Below, in pieces: positions 43,984-56,317 of a stretch of DNA of 64,000 bases (positions are counted from its first letter, which is position 1; each line of letters opens with the position of its first letter). The position numbers and the translations under genes are program-made. Location: positions 6,087,501 to 6,151,500 of the forward strand of contig NC_091665.1 of assembly GCF_042453785.1 (NCBI RefSeq), read 5' to 3'. Source of the DNA: Malus domestica (Eukaryota; Streptophyta; Magnoliopsida; Rosales; Rosaceae). The notes below the pieces were generated by a model that was not told the DNA's origin, did no database searches, and was given only the letters and a program-made list of their open reading frames with translations.

Positions 43984-44859
43984 AGTTTTAATTAAAGCTG
44001 TTAGGTTCGATTATCGTCAAGAACATATTTGAATTATATATTGTGAGACGTAATCTATTCTGGAAATGATGTCACTCACTTGTCACATTTTATCAATCTC
44101 CACTATGATTTTGGGTGCTCTTGATGTCACACAACTAGCTAATTTCATTTTCAACTGTCTAGTTTTAGTTTTACACGTTAAAAATTTGTTAATTAGACCA
44201 AGTCCAATGGCTAAGTACGAAATCTAGCCCCTTAAATTGACAATATTCAGAAAATTCAGTCTTCTAATTTTTGTTGTTGTTTTAATGGTGTGATAGATGA
44301 CGATAAAAGGTGTTACGTGATTATTTTTTATTGGCTATCAATTTCCTTCTAACTAACTCCTTAAAAGAGCTTTGAACAATTGCTGGTTTCTTTGGAGAGA
44401 CCTAAATTATTTTAGCCTAGACTACATATTTCGTTGAGGCTTATTTTAGCTGGCTCTCTGAAACTTAATTTTGATCTTACTTTACCCTATGTAACTTAAA
44501 AGTCGTCACTTTACTTTTTGAAACTCAAAATTTGATTATAAACCTCCATTATGCGTTAACATTCAAAAACACAAAATATTAAAATTGAGTTTTATAGCGT
44601 AAAATGATTAAATTCACAGAAAATCTTATAAACCTCCCTTATGCATTAACATCCCATATAATAGAATTAACAAAATTAAGGTAATGTGGAGCAATTTTTG
44701 AGTTTTATAGAGTAAAATGACGCTTTTTGAGTTTTGGGGAGCAAAATAGGATCAAAAATCGAGTTTTAGGAGGCAAAGTAGAGCGAATTTTGAGTTTTAG
44801 AGAGTAAAATGATGACTTTTGAGTTACAAGAGACAAAATAAGATTAAAATCAAGTTTAT
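43984..44859. other. displaced upstream DNA of the HPRT gene; no gene recognised
   Basis: AT-rich, with repeated GAGTTTTAGRGAGTAAAATGA words between 44640 and 44830 and two copies of TATAAACCTCCMTTATGC (44537 and 44627). No coding sequence before the RNase H fragment. Confidence 0.45.
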
Positions 44860-45310
44860 GTGGACATAGCTAAAAATAAGCCTTCCATTAAAATAATTTT
44901 TGTCATTTGGTATTTGCACAAATTAGGCATATGCTCCATCTCAACTGTGGCAGAATGCCTTGCTTTGCGAGATGAACTTTGGTTGGCTAAGGCCAAAGGT
45001 TTGTCCTGTATCATGGTGGAGGGTGACTCAAATTTGGTGATCGAGGCTATTAGAGGTACTTACAACTCTCCTTGGAGATTGAGGACCATTTTTGAAGATA
45101 TTCGTTGGCTGGCTGAATTGTTCTCAGAGATTTCCTATAATCATGCCTTTAAGGAAGTGAATTTTTTAGCTGATGCTATTTACTAGAGTAAAGTTTTCGG
45201 TGTTGATTTTCATGTTTGGGATAATTCTATTCCTGTGGAAGCCTCTCGGACTTTTCTCTTTGATTGTACCCAAACTAATTGCCATAGAAGCTTTTCTCTT
45301 TAATTTTAGT
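44860..45310 (+). pseudogene. LINE-type RNase H fragment
   Basis: Reads AECLALRDELWLAKAKGLSC, MVEGDSNLVIEAIRG, RLRTIFEDIRWLAELFSEIS and HAFKEVNFLADAIY, then a stop, with similarity resuming (FHVWDNSIPVEASRTFLFD) in the same frame. This is the C-terminal half of an RVT_3 RNase H domain as found at the tail of plant LINEs, on the plus strand. The catalytic N-terminal block is missing. It is unrelated in detail to the tail at 24343-25610. Confidence 0.75.
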
Positions 45311-45388
45311 CTCCTTTCTATCACAATAAAAAATATATGCTCCATCTCAACTTTTATTACATCAGAGCATCTTCTTTAGGGATTTTTT

Positions 45389-45538
45389 AGGGGTGTGATA
45401 TCCCCACACTTTTTTTTACTTTTTTCACACCTTTTTAATTTTCGGCCGTCGAATCGGATGAATTGAAGAAGATCAATGGATAGAAATTAACAAAAAGTGT
45501 GAGACAAGTAAAATGAGCTGTGTGGATAACACATCCCA
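45389..45538. repeat. MITE (family B), copy 2
   Basis: Ends AGGGGTGTGATATCC and GGATAACACATCCC form an imperfect inverted repeat. The interior shares AATTTTCGG, GATGAATTGAAGAAGATCAA and ATTAACAAAAAGTGTG with the copy at 14386-14531. Non-coding. Confidence 0.75.
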
Positions 45539-46214
45539 ATTTTTAAGGTCATTTTATACTTCGATGACGTAGACTTGCCTTGCCATTTGCATTGCCTTTA
45601 AAAACTAGTCAAAACTATTATTATTTTAGTATATTTATACCATGCTCGGTGTGGAGGATTGTACAACATTTGTTTGTGACTAAAATATTAATAAAAAAAC
45701 CCTCCCAATTGAAGAAGTTTTTGTATGAGGCGACCGGGCTCTATGGTTGATTTTGAGAGGAAAATAAACTCTATCCACATGTGAATGCGGCATAACAACT
45801 TATTTTTTTGGTTTTTTTTTTCTTGTGTTTTGAACCCCACCTACGTGAATGCTAGTAGCCATTCATGTAGTTTTTTTTTTTTCTTTGAACCGGTAGCAAG
45901 GAGAAGATCAAGGAGAAGATCAAACGACAAAGATAAGAAAATATATTTTTGATTTGAAAAAAAAAATTTATATATTTGATTTCTGCTCTATATTTTTTTT
46001 AAGAATAATCAGACAATACAAATTTAAATATAACGATTAAAATAAAATTAAAAGATTATTTCCCTCAAAACTCTATAAATACTAAAATACTCGTCTCTGG
46101 GGAATTTTGAATCCCCAAAATTTGGCGCCCAAACCGCAGATCAAATCGCCGCCAAAATTTTCAGTAATACCAAAATCCCACATCGACTTGTGAAATCCGA
46201 AAGCAGAGAAGAAA
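45539..46214. other. upstream region of the MRNIP-like gene
   Basis: AT-rich with long T-runs. ACTCTATAAATACTAAAATAC at about 46069 contains a good TATA box (CTATAAATA), about 140 bases before ATG 46215. This would be the promoter of the downstream gene. Confidence 0.5.
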
Positions 46215-47447
46215 ATGCCGACCGTGTTCATCGCAGTTCAGTGCTGCCAATGCTCCACCATGCAGGTATGAACACTTGAATCTGAAACTTGATGATTTTG
46301 TTTGGCGATGAATGCCGATTAAATTTGCAGGTGAAGCAGAGGAACAAAAGCAACAGGTGGACATGCGTCGTCTGCAATCAGAAGCAGTCCGTCCGCCAAG
46401 TGTTTGCTCAAGGTCCCATGGCCAGAGACCTCCGCCTCTTCGTCCAGTCCTCCAACATGTCTCGCCAGTTCGCCCAGCAAACGCATGATCAACAGCAACA
46501 CCAACAGCGACAAGAACAAGATACTCTTATTTCTTCCGATTGCTCGTATAAGACCGAAAAGCGAAGACGAAATGACTGGACCCAGTACCTGGATCCTGAG
46601 GACAGTGATCGGGGCGCCAACATGAAGCCAGAAGACGAAGCAGGTGATGAGATGTTTTGGGTTATGGTTGAAGTTTGAAATTGGGAAAAGAGAGAGGGGA
46701 ATTCTACCGTGTTTATCGGTTCGATTGGTTTCGGTGCAGGTTCTGGTTTTGAGCCTGAGATTGTAACAGAGTTTCCGGCGGAGTTGTGGAAGAAACCAAA
46801 GCTGAGCAAATATGGTGTAGATGAGCTGCACAGTCACAAACCGATTTTCTCTAAGAGGAATTTCAACAAACATGTCATCTCCCTTCCACAAGGTATACTT
46901 AAGTAAGCTTTTCTCTTGAGCCTTCTTTTCTTGGTCCGGACCATTGAATTAGCGACTAAAAGTATTCATTGTGAGAGGGATTAGTGAAGTCATACGGATG
47001 AATTATGTCGCATGAATTTCGTAATAAGAATGCATGGCAACGAGAGCAATTGCGAAGCATAGCGGCGAGTAAGTAGAAGGATCATTCAATCGGACTATGA
47101 TTAACGTGAATGCATTTTGAATGACAGACACAGAACAGGCAAGGCGCGAGCTGACAGACACCAGGGAGAGTTCACAAGTACAGAGGCATTTTATAGCAAG
47201 AGATGAGCAGGAACCGAGAAGAACATGTCAGGCTACAAAGGCTACACTAACTGGTGCTTCTAAATGGAGTGACTATGTAACCCAAGACGAGGAAGACGAT
47301 TGCAGCTTGCGACTCATTACAAGGAGAAAACATGCAGACAATGCAGGCCAATGCAGCAATGAAATTGACAAGACAACAGCAAACTATGAGACAGTTCTGG
47401 CAAATGATGAGACGGTAGAAGATGACATTCATCCTGATTTCCTGTAA
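46215..47447 (+). CDS. MRNIP: MRN complex-interacting protein (MRNIP/UPF0544) homologue
   Basis: Four exons, 46215-46265, 46331-46643, 46740-46892 and 47128-47447, give 278 residues with joined phases. The N-terminus MPTVFIAVQCCQCSTMQVKQ, then NRWTCVVCNQKQSVRQVFAQ and MARDLRLFVQSSNMSR, is the conserved MRNIP block. Cys10/Cys13 and Cys29/Cys32 form two CxxC pairs, likely to bind zinc. A Gln/His-rich stretch (near 67-80) and a basic KTEKRRR follow. WTQYLDPED and FPAELWKKPKLSKYG are further family-like motifs. In animals the protein binds the MRE11-RAD50-NBS1 complex in DNA damage signalling. The plant role is inferred only. The C-terminal exon is poorly conserved, so its exact borders are less sure. 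Confidence 0.82.
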
Positions 47448-48014
47448 GCTTGTTTCAAGAGTTAAAGAGTACAGGTTTGCGACAACACTGTCCAGCGATT
47501 GGCAAAGATCCGCTTTGATTCCAGAGGTGTTGCTGCCCCCGACTGACTGCTGTTGCTTCAATGCTACTGCACTTTTTCACTGAAACAAGTATTATGCATT
47601 TCTGTACTGCGCACAGTATTGCTTCCATGACTGCAGAAGCAGTTGCACCTATTATAAGCTTAGTTCCAATTGATGCAGTATCAGTTGCCGAGAGACTAAC
47701 CCTTACGCCTCTTGACAACGATAAAATGATTACACGTACGTAACAAAATGAAGCATAATATGAAAGAGAGGTGAAAATATTCCAGCAAAAAAATTCAACT
47801 TGAAATTCTAAAATAAAATTGTCATAATAATTCTAAGAAAATGAAAGACGCTGACCAAAATTCTAGCAACCTTAGGTCTTTAAATCCCTTCACGCAAGTA
47901 CCTATCAATATTCTTATGGAAAAAAAAAAATCCGACTATCAACGCAAAGTCATCTAGGCCAGTAACAAAACGGAGCCTTAGTATCAAAAAAATGTGAAGA
48001 AAAAGAAGAGAGAT
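47448..48014. other. intergenic between convergent MRNIP and PABP genes
   Basis: 3' flanks of two genes facing each other. No further reading frame is supported. The run 47560-47743 is open but shows no motif. Confidence 0.6.
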
Positions 48015-51000
48015 TCACTCATTCAGATCCAATGCACCAAGCTGATCAGTAACTTCAGACTTCGTTGTAGCTTTATCCAGAACATCCATTGCCTCAGCTA
48101 CCTTGGCCTTCAAGGCATCTGGAGACTCAATCAGATGGAGAACCTCCGTCTGATCCATCTCTAGCAACATCCCAGTCACCTTAGCCGTGTGTTCAGGTTC
48201 AATGCGCTCAACAAGTGGATATAGTTGTTCGCCCAGCATCTTTTCAAACACAATAATAACTAGTAAGTCTAGAATAAAAACACAAGTGGCATCAAATGCA
48301 ACGCAGGTTGAAAGAGTAATAACAAGAGGGTTAAAGAACATACCAAACGCTGATTCTCTGGGGTAGCAGAAGCTAAAGCTGAAGCAAGTGTTGACATTGG
48401 CAAAGGCCCAGAACGATGGATATCATTAGGAGTCACAGGCAGCCCTGCACCGTCAAGTGGCAAAGGCATCATTGGACCCATATGACCTTGAGGAGCCAAA
48501 GATGGGTCCACTCCATTCCGTGCATTTCCCATGTATCTGAAGCCTTGATTGGAGTGACGGTGCAGTAACTGAAATTATGGATGAGTCAGAAAATATCAAA
48601 GTTGAAAGAAAAAACTGACAATAGTGACTATCGAGCACGTGCTGCAGTAAGATAATGCATCATAATCAATAATGAAATTACGCAAGTGACTATTGAGCAG
48701 GTGCTGTAGTAATGTAGTGCATAATGACCAATAATTAAATTACGCAAACCCATTAGTGGTAATGAAGTTTTGATTAAATGAAAAAGAAAACTGCTATGCC
48801 AAATCAGGAAATTATTGCACCACCTGCTGCTGCTGCTGCACATGTTGGAGGTTCCCACCTCGACGTGCACCCATTCGCTGCCCAGGTTGACCTTGCCTCT
48901 GAAGGTGGTATGGCATGATGAAGTTTGGACCAACACCAGGGCGCATGCCAGGCAAGAGCTGCTGCTGGAAGCCATAACCAGCAGGCTGTTGGGGTAGAAG
49001 GCCAGGAGAACCTTGACCATAATACAATTGTTGAGGGGCAAGTCTAGGTGCCCCAGGATGATAACCAGGAAGTCCTGATGGCAATGGTGTCATTCCACCT
49101 GGTGCTCGGATTTGGGCAAAGCGTGCCTGAAAATAATGAGAAAGGTCACCTGTGTAAAGTTTCTTTGGAATAATGGATTTAAGTGACAATTGAGGCTTCG
49201 ATTATCGAGAAGCAAAATATAAGATAATAAATTGAGTACTCCCGCCCTGTACATTGGAGTTAATCAGCTTTAGAAAAGGAAATCGACTTTATATAGCTAT
49301 GCTTTCGGACTCAAAATGTATAAGCAGAGCCCCTCTGCTAAAGTCAAGTACAACGAGCCCTATGCAGATCATTTCTATAAAAAATGCAGAGAAATGCAAT
49401 ATATCCGAGGCATGTAAAAGTACAATGTTAATAAATGAAAGGAAAGCCAGCACCATCTGGATCGGTTTAGTAATAATTTGTTCCACAAAGCATTCTTTAT
49501 AATTTTTATCCTCAAATGAGAACCTACAAGTATAATTCTACATTAACCAAAAAAATAAAAATTAAAGATTCCAAAACGATAAAAGGAAGGTGCAATGTAG
49601 AAAACTACCTGTAATCGAGCCTTTCGCTCTTCTTTGCGTTGGGCCACAGCGACATACAGAGGCTTTCGTCCAATCATCTTGCCATTCATTTCAGCCAACT
49701 GAAGAAGGGAAAAAGGAAGTTATTAATGCAAAAATTACACAAAACTGATGGGGGGATAAAGCATTGCGGGATGTTCCAAGAATTCAGCATATAATAAAAA
49801 GCTTACGGCTTTATTGGCTTCCTCTGGAGTAGAAAATGCAACAAATCCAGAACCCTTGCTCACCCCTTGCTGATCAAGCATGACCTTGAAAAAATAAAGA
49901 AAATGAACATTGTTCTTTTAATATATTATTTTTTAGGAAGCTTCGAAATAATAACTATAGCTAACCTTTCGAAAGGACCTACAAAGGAGACATAAACAGG
50001 AAAGGCAAACCAGCATTACAGTTGAAATAAGATATACCTTGCACGATGCTATTGTTCCAAATTCAGAAAATAGCTCCTTTAGTTTTTCATCATTTATTGT
50101 GTCATCGAGATTTTTGAGATATAAATTAGCACCTTGTAGCTTCTCAAATCTACTGAGTCTTTCCTGTTCAAACTTAGCTCTCAACTCTGCCTCCCTCTCG
50201 GATTTCCTTTGAGCCCTCCCGACAAATAAAACCTTGTCACCACTAATGGTGCTCCCATTCAACTTCTCAATTGCAGCAGCTGCTGCTTCTGGCTTCTCAA
50301 AGTTAACAAAACCAAAACATCTAGACTTTCCAGAACCATCCCTCATAACAACCGCACTAGTAATGTTACCATGCTCGCCCATAATTTTCTTAACGTCTTC
50401 ATCTGTAGTTGTCTCCGACAAATTTTTAACATAAACATTAGTGAAATGTGGTGATCCATTTTGCCGATTCCTCTCCTGGCCTCGTTGAAAAAGTCCTACA
50501 TAAACCAGTTTTCCATTTATCAGCATTTTATTCAGCTTCTTGATTGCCTCCTGTGCAGATTCCTCATTGTCAAACTGTACGAACCCATAGCCTTTCGATT
50601 GACCGTTGCTATCAAGTGCAACCTTGCAAGAAAGAACGTTGCCAAAGGTTGAAAAAGTGTCCAATAACGCCTTATGATCAATACTTTTGTCCAGGTTCTT
50701 AATGAATACATTGGCCTTTCCGCTCTTCCGAATGCTTGGATCTCGATGAGAGTACATAATCCTAATGGGTTTCCCATTGATTGGAGTAAAATTCAACACT
50801 TCCAGAGCATTAGCAGCTGCAAGTTAAATGGCAACAAAAATTACAGAGACCAATTCCTAATAGAAAAATATATATTTTTCCTTCAAATGACGGCCGTAAT
50901 AAAATATTCACTAGTTTGTTTCATCCTATACAAGTCTTCAACTTCACCCATAAAACAAAAACAAATGTTTAGAGAATAAACAATGCGACTACAGAATCTT

Positions 51001-51465
51001 CCGACAAATTCACAAAACGAAACCAAATTCCACATGCTAACAACAATAACAGCAAAAATTAAATTAGTAAACAAATCAGATTCACGCAACACAAAAAAAA
51101 AAAAAAAAAAAAAACCAAAATAAAATTACAAAAACATAAGACAGAGATTGTGTGTTGAATCAAACAGGCAAACGCAGAGACAGATTACGAGAATGCGAAA
51201 AGTACGGACCGTGCTGAGGATCGCCGTAATTAACGTAGGCATAGCCGAGGGATTGCATGCGGTTCTGATCCCGACAGACCCGAATCGAAACGATCTGCCC
51301 CATTTGGTTGAACAGATCGTACAGCTGCGCTTCGTTCACACTCGGGTCCAGATCGCCTACGTACAGCGACACGTTCCCATAAACCGCCGGAGCCGCAACC
51401 GGCGGCGCCTGTTGAGCGGCCGGAGACACTGGTTGAGCCACCGGACCGGATACCGCCGCCGCCAT
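48015..51465 (-). CDS. PABP: cytoplasmic polyadenylate-binding protein, PAB2/PAB8 class
   Basis: Seven exons on the minus strand: 51210-51465, 50038-50816, 49807-49884, 49609-49698, 48824-49126, 48344-48568 and 48015-48239, 651 residues. It binds mRNA poly(A) tails and the translation initiation machinery. Four RRMs: [20 protein letters not shown] (about 31-109), [19 protein letters not shown] (about 119-197), [20 protein letters not shown] (about 210-288) and [20 protein letters not shown] (about 313-390). A Gln/Pro/Gly-rich linker ends in a poly-Gln run. The C-terminal MLLE domain includes [15 protein letters not shown] and [18 protein letters not shown] and ends DLGALDLNE-like. Start: ATG 51463-51465; the codon six bases upstream is not ATG. 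The donor of exon 5 is ambiguous by three bases (48821/48824). The leader is followed upstream by a GA/CT tract. Confidence 0.95.
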
Positions 51466-51687
51466 TGCCAAAAATAATCGAATAAATAATTTAAAAAATC
51501 GGAATTAGGGAAAGGGTGAGGGTTTGCGGAGGATTCTTTGTGTTTAGAGTGATGAGTAGGGTTTCTATTGCTCGAAATGGAATGAATTTTATTTTTTGGG
51601 AAAAATTTAACGGAGAAATTATTTTCGGGGATTTGTTTTATTTTTTATTTTTTATTTTTTGTTTCCTTTTCTTCTTTTTTCTCTGGA

Positions 51688-51775
51688 GGAGAGAGAGAGA
51701 GAGAGAGGGAGGGAGAGGGTGGAGAGAGGAGGCGAAGAGTGGTATATACACGGGGAGAGAGAGAGAGACAGAGAG
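51688..51775. repeat. GA/CT microsatellite in the PABP promoter/leader
   Basis: Two runs of GAGAGA on the plus strand (CT on the gene strand), separated by GGGAGGGAG and a short spacer. CT-rich tracts just upstream of the coding start are common in plant housekeeping promoters and leaders. Confidence 0.8.
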
Positions 51776-51839
51776 AAGCGAACCGGTGTGTTTGGGGTTC
51801 GTAGCAATTAAGGTAGGGAAGCGCACGTGTGGTAGATGA

Positions 51840-52553
51840 CGTGGCATTCTTTGAATCTGGAATGTGAGGATGTGGCCGCGCTTTTTCTTTGCTTTACGGC
51901 TGTGGTTTGCTGCTGGCCCCCATTTTGTTGGTTACGCGTCGCCCGGGGCTTTGGACACGTCTCTTTACTTTCCCAAGTGCCATTTGGCCGATTCCTTTTC
52001 TTGGGACATCCTAGGAATCCAATGATCTTATCCGTTCATTGCACATTGTGCGGTCAGAAATCATTTTAAAATTTAAAATGTAAAATTAAATATAAATAGT
52101 ACCTAATGATTTTTAACTGCATAATGTATGATGAACATATAATATCACTGAATTCCTAGAATGTTTAGGAAAAGGATCCGGCGAGGATCATTTTCCTTGG
52201 CATATATCTCTGCCTTTTCGTATATTTCTCCTATTTCAAAAACTATATTTTCTTTTCAAATTTTAGCGTAGAATATTGTTTTTATTAAGAATTAGTATGT
52301 GGTCCCATAAAGTGTGTGTAAAAATATTTTATTTTTTAATTTTTTTTAATTAAAGATATGTTAGAATTATATGTAGATGAGACTTTGAAAATAAACAAGA
52401 TTTTAGTTGTATGAAATTACATTTATGCTCATATTTCTTATTTATATTCAGTTTTAATTAGAGAGAGAATGATAATTTCATAACGTTTTGATTAACAATG
52501 AAGGTTGTATTAATATGTATTTAAATAAAAAATAAAAAGAATTTATTGACACA
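51840..52553. other. intergenic, no gene recognised
   Basis: Moderately GC-rich at first (upstream side of PABP), then AT-rich from 52080. No motif-bearing reading frame, no terminal repeats seen. Confidence 0.6.
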
Positions 52554-52558
52554 CCTAA

Positions 52559-54837
52559 TGTGACAGCCCGTCCCTAATTTTAAGATTTTTTTTTTTTAAG
52601 TTTTAATAAAGGATTTTACAAAAATGCCCTTTGAGGCACGCACATCATTCGAGGTTAATCGTTGTGTCGTGCCATCTAAGATTTGTCTTCTTGACATATC
52701 CCCGTAGTACTCGTCGTTACGGACGTGTAGGCGCAGACGGTTCGTTATTTGGAGTTATAACGAAAAAGATTTTAAAGTTTGAAGTTGGACATTTTATGAA
52801 TTTTATTATTAAAATTTGGATGGCCCAGATTAAAGGATTTTGAAATGGATGGCTGGGATGAGAAAAATGAAAGTTTTGTGTAGGTGTGTGCGTGGGAAGA
52901 ACCAGAAAACAGAAAAGAAGAAGAGAGATTGGGCAAAAACTGCCCAATCGGAGAAGAAGGAGAGAGAGCGAATCAGAGGCAGAGAGAGGAAGAAACTGAC
53001 CAATCGGAACAGGGAAAGGAGGAAGGGAGAGAGGGTGAGAAGCGGAGGAAAAGAGGAAATGGGTTGGGGAGAACCCGTGGGTCGTTTCGACCCGGCGGTG
53101 CCCACGCCCAAATTCGATGGATTTCGTCCAAATTTCCGACGAATTGAGTCAAGGTACCACTTCTAATCAACATCTATGCCTTCCCTCTTCACGTTTTACC
53201 CCAAGAATCATTGAATTTCATTGTGATTTCGCGAAGAACACCCCTACAGGTGCCGCGACTCTTTTGTTTAAATTCTCCAAATTTTGAAATGTTTTCTTTC
53301 AATTACTAACACCATTAGCATTACTTTAGGACCTAGAACAAAGCCCAAGAGGTAATTGAAGCGTTGGAACAAGTTTGAAGGTCGAATTGGAAACACCCAA
53401 ATTCTAGGGTTCTTCACGGTTTTGGTGAAATTGAAGCACTTCCAGGCCAAATTGGCCTTGGTCTCAGGTATGAAAGTTGTTCTACTCATTGAGATCTTCA
53501 AATCTGAAAATTTTAGTAATTTTTAGAAATAGTTGAATTTTCCGGCGAGCCGGGGGCGGCCAACCGCCACCCGCGGCGGCCCGCGCGGCGGCGCGTGGCC
53601 AATGGCCCGCCAATGTCATTATTAGCATGTGATTAAGGTTCTAGGTTCAGTTTTGATAATTGATGGACGTAAATTGAATAATTGAACCTAAGTTGGTTAC
53701 GATTCGTGGTTAGGTGAAAATGTGAATTGACGATCCGACCGTTGGATCGTCATCAAACTTTGATACGTTGTAATAAGTAATATTTGAGGATTATATGAAC
53801 TTACGGATTGGGAATCCGATTTACGGATCTTCCGGAATTGAAGTTGTAAGTTCATAAAATAGAATGTTAACCGTCACTTAGTTTTGGAAATTGACGGAGA
53901 TCCGACCGTTGGATGGTAATGAAATTTTAGGATGTTGTCCTAGAGGTATATTGTGGACCTCTGGAAGTTACGGATTTGAAATCTGAGTTGCAGATCATCC
54001 GGATCGAACTACGTAGTGACGTGTCTTATATAAGTTATGTATTCTATCGGCAGAATTTCTGAGGTTGGATTTAATTATTGTTCTAGGCACTAATCTTCAT
54101 GACGCCTTGATGTACGGTGCTAGGGAGTTGTTGGGCGAACTCCAGGTGAGTGGGCAGTTTTGTTTTCGTATTACCTTTATACTATTGATTTTTCCCAGAA
54201 AACGAATTTATATGAAAATATGTTTTAAAAATGCCATGCATAGAATTATTTGAAAAATGTGAATTTCATATTAGTTATATGAATTGATATTTGATGCATA
54301 CATGTTGCATGGTGCGGTGAAGGCACAGGTAAGTCAGGTGAGTTCATTTATTCATTTGATTGATTGTTGATAAATGCGTTAAGCTCATAACCTGCACCCT
54401 AGGTGTTAGTGCTTATATTATTCACCACACCGCACGCTCGCCTTGGATCCAAGTAGGTGGATGTCGTACAGACCATGTGAGGGTTCCGACATGCCAGTCG
54501 TACAGACCATTAGAGGGGTTCCGACTGGTGGGTGACCTTAGATATGCGCGCTGATGATTGATGTGAGAAGCACTAGAGCGTATTTTTACACCTTTCATCG
54601 TATAGACTACCTTACGTAGTTCCGAGTGATGTGCAGAGTAAGGCCGTATAGGTCACTGTGGTGACTCCGGCTTAGTGAGATATGGAGCTATTGAATTAAT
54701 CGTATAGGACCAACTGCAGGGTCTCCGATTGATTCCTTATTTCACCTGATTTCTATGTTGATTTATGGCATGGCATGTTTTTCTAAAAAAAAAATGTTAA
54801 AGATTTGGGATTCAAGTTTTGAGATTTCGTATGGTTT

Positions 54838-54868
<31 letters not shown>

Positions 54869-55244
54869 TTTTTCCTGAAAAGTGTTAAAGGTTTGAGATT
54901 TGAGATTTTTGCATATATATATGTTTATATATATGCTATTTTCTGGGAAAGTATACATGTTTTACGGTGAGGGGTTATAAATGTTTTAAATGAAAAGTCT
55001 TCGAAAAACTTTGTTTTACTGACCCACTCAATTTTGTTTTGCGCCCCTCCAGGTTCAAGTTAGCAGAGCTTTGGTGGCCACGAGGAATCCAACGGTGTTC
55101 TGACAGAATTCACAAATGTATGACTCACCCTCGGGTGTCTCATCTTAGTAATTGTAATTTTTCTTAAAGCTTCCGAACTGTGTAAATGGTTACGTCACTC
55201 TCACGTGACGGCCAGCACGCCCTCCTTCGGGATGGGGTGTGTCA
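52559..55244. mobile_element. solo LTR of a large LTR retrotransposon (2.7 kb)
   Basis: Begins TGTGACAGCCCGTCCC and ends GGGATGGGGTGTGTCA, with TG...CA and a mirrored TGTGACA/TGTGTCA end. CCTAA stands immediately before (52554-52558) and after (55245-55249), a perfect 5-bp target duplication. No gag or pol motifs are inside. Internal structure includes repeats of GATCCGACCGTTGGAT-like words (53725 and 53900 regions), repeats of TCGTACAGACCAT..GAGGGTTCCGAC (54463 and 54497), and TA runs near 54840. The length and missing core fit a solo LTR left by recombination, probably of a Ty3/gypsy element. A terminal-repeat element of unknown kind is the alternative. Confidence 0.82.
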
Positions 55245-55249
55245 CCTAA

Positions 55250-55324
55250 AATCTCAATATGCACTCCTCCTACATCTTTAATTTATTTATTCTCACTTTT
55301 TTTTAATGTGCTTTCCGATTTTTC

Positions 55325-55362
<38 letters not shown>

Positions 55363-55669
55363 TTTAATGTCCTAAAATTTTGAAAATCTAATTAAATATC
55401 ATTTTCATGACACAAATATTTTGGTTATTAATGGTTATTTTTGTTTTTTTTTTTTGTTTTTTTTTTGTTTTTTTTGTAAGGGTTATTAATGAATTGACGT
55501 GTATTGCTTGGTGTAGATATTTTGTTTTTCTTATATTATTTCTTGCCTTTGCTTAGCAACAATTTTGTTATGTTGAAAAGAAGGAAGAAAAATGTTGGTT
55601 GATAATCTTTGCTTTGCTATTGTCTCATAGCAAATTTAGAAAGAAAAAAAACAATTTAATTGAAATTCC
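55250..55669. other. intergenic with TA microsatellite
   Basis: AT-rich. (AT)n of about 32 bases at 55328-55360 and T-rich tracts at 55440-55480. No gene. Confidence 0.7.
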
Positions 55670-55937
55670 TGTTGCAGTCCTATTAGATTAGGAATATGAT
55701 TATGTAAATCATAGTATATCTTGAAATATCTCTTATATTCCTATTAGGGGTAGATTACCTTTTAAATGTTGTAATCCTAAAGGGTAAGGAATTAACATTT
55801 CCTACTACTATAAATAAAGGCACAATGGGGTGAATCAAACATACCTCACAATTATACATCTCTCTCTTCTCTCTATATTGCCACACCTTTATCTCTCTAT
55901 GGCCTCCATAATTGTTCAGTAAATTATGCCTACAACA
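55670..55937 (+). repeat. 5' LTR of the degenerate copia element
   Basis: TGTTGCAG...CCTACAACA with a TATA box ACTATAAATAAAGG at about 55807 and a CT-rich stretch downstream (CATCTCTCTCTTCTCTC). Canonical TG...CA ends. Confidence 0.9.
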
Positions 55938-56269
55938 TGTTATCAGCACGCTCTTGACGCTGTGCTAAAGAGAGTTTGATTTTCAATCAGGGGTGTATTA
56001 CGTTTTAATTATTCTTTTTATGATTAATTCTGATTTTATTGAATTGATCTACATGCTATTGATTCAATTTAATTTTTTCTGTGTTGAACGTGATACAACG
56101 CATTGGAGATGCAATTCCGGCTTTAAGAGAATGATCTTATACAAGTTCAAAGGCTTTTGTTGTTTTCTGTCAATCATGTATGCTTAAAATAAAGTAAGAT
56201 ATTTGAAATGACCTTGAAACATGAAAACATTCCCCATAATGCATGAACCCCCTATGTTTATATTTTCCT

Positions 56270-56273
<4 letters not shown>

Positions 56274-56313
<40 letters not shown>
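56274..56313. repeat. TA microsatellite
   Basis: About 20 TA units inside the degenerate copia element, followed by a second short TA run after TTTTGTCA. Confidence 0.9.

Positions 56314-56317
<4 letters not shown>

Noticed and set aside
46319-46891. 190-codon minus-strand frame opposite the MRNIP gene
   Set aside because: Shadow of the plus-strand exons 2-3, which carry conserved motifs and good splice sites.
52840-53166. Charged Glu/Arg/Lys-rich frames inside the solo LTR
   Set aside because: Purine-rich LTR sequence gives such frames in two phases and no domain is present.
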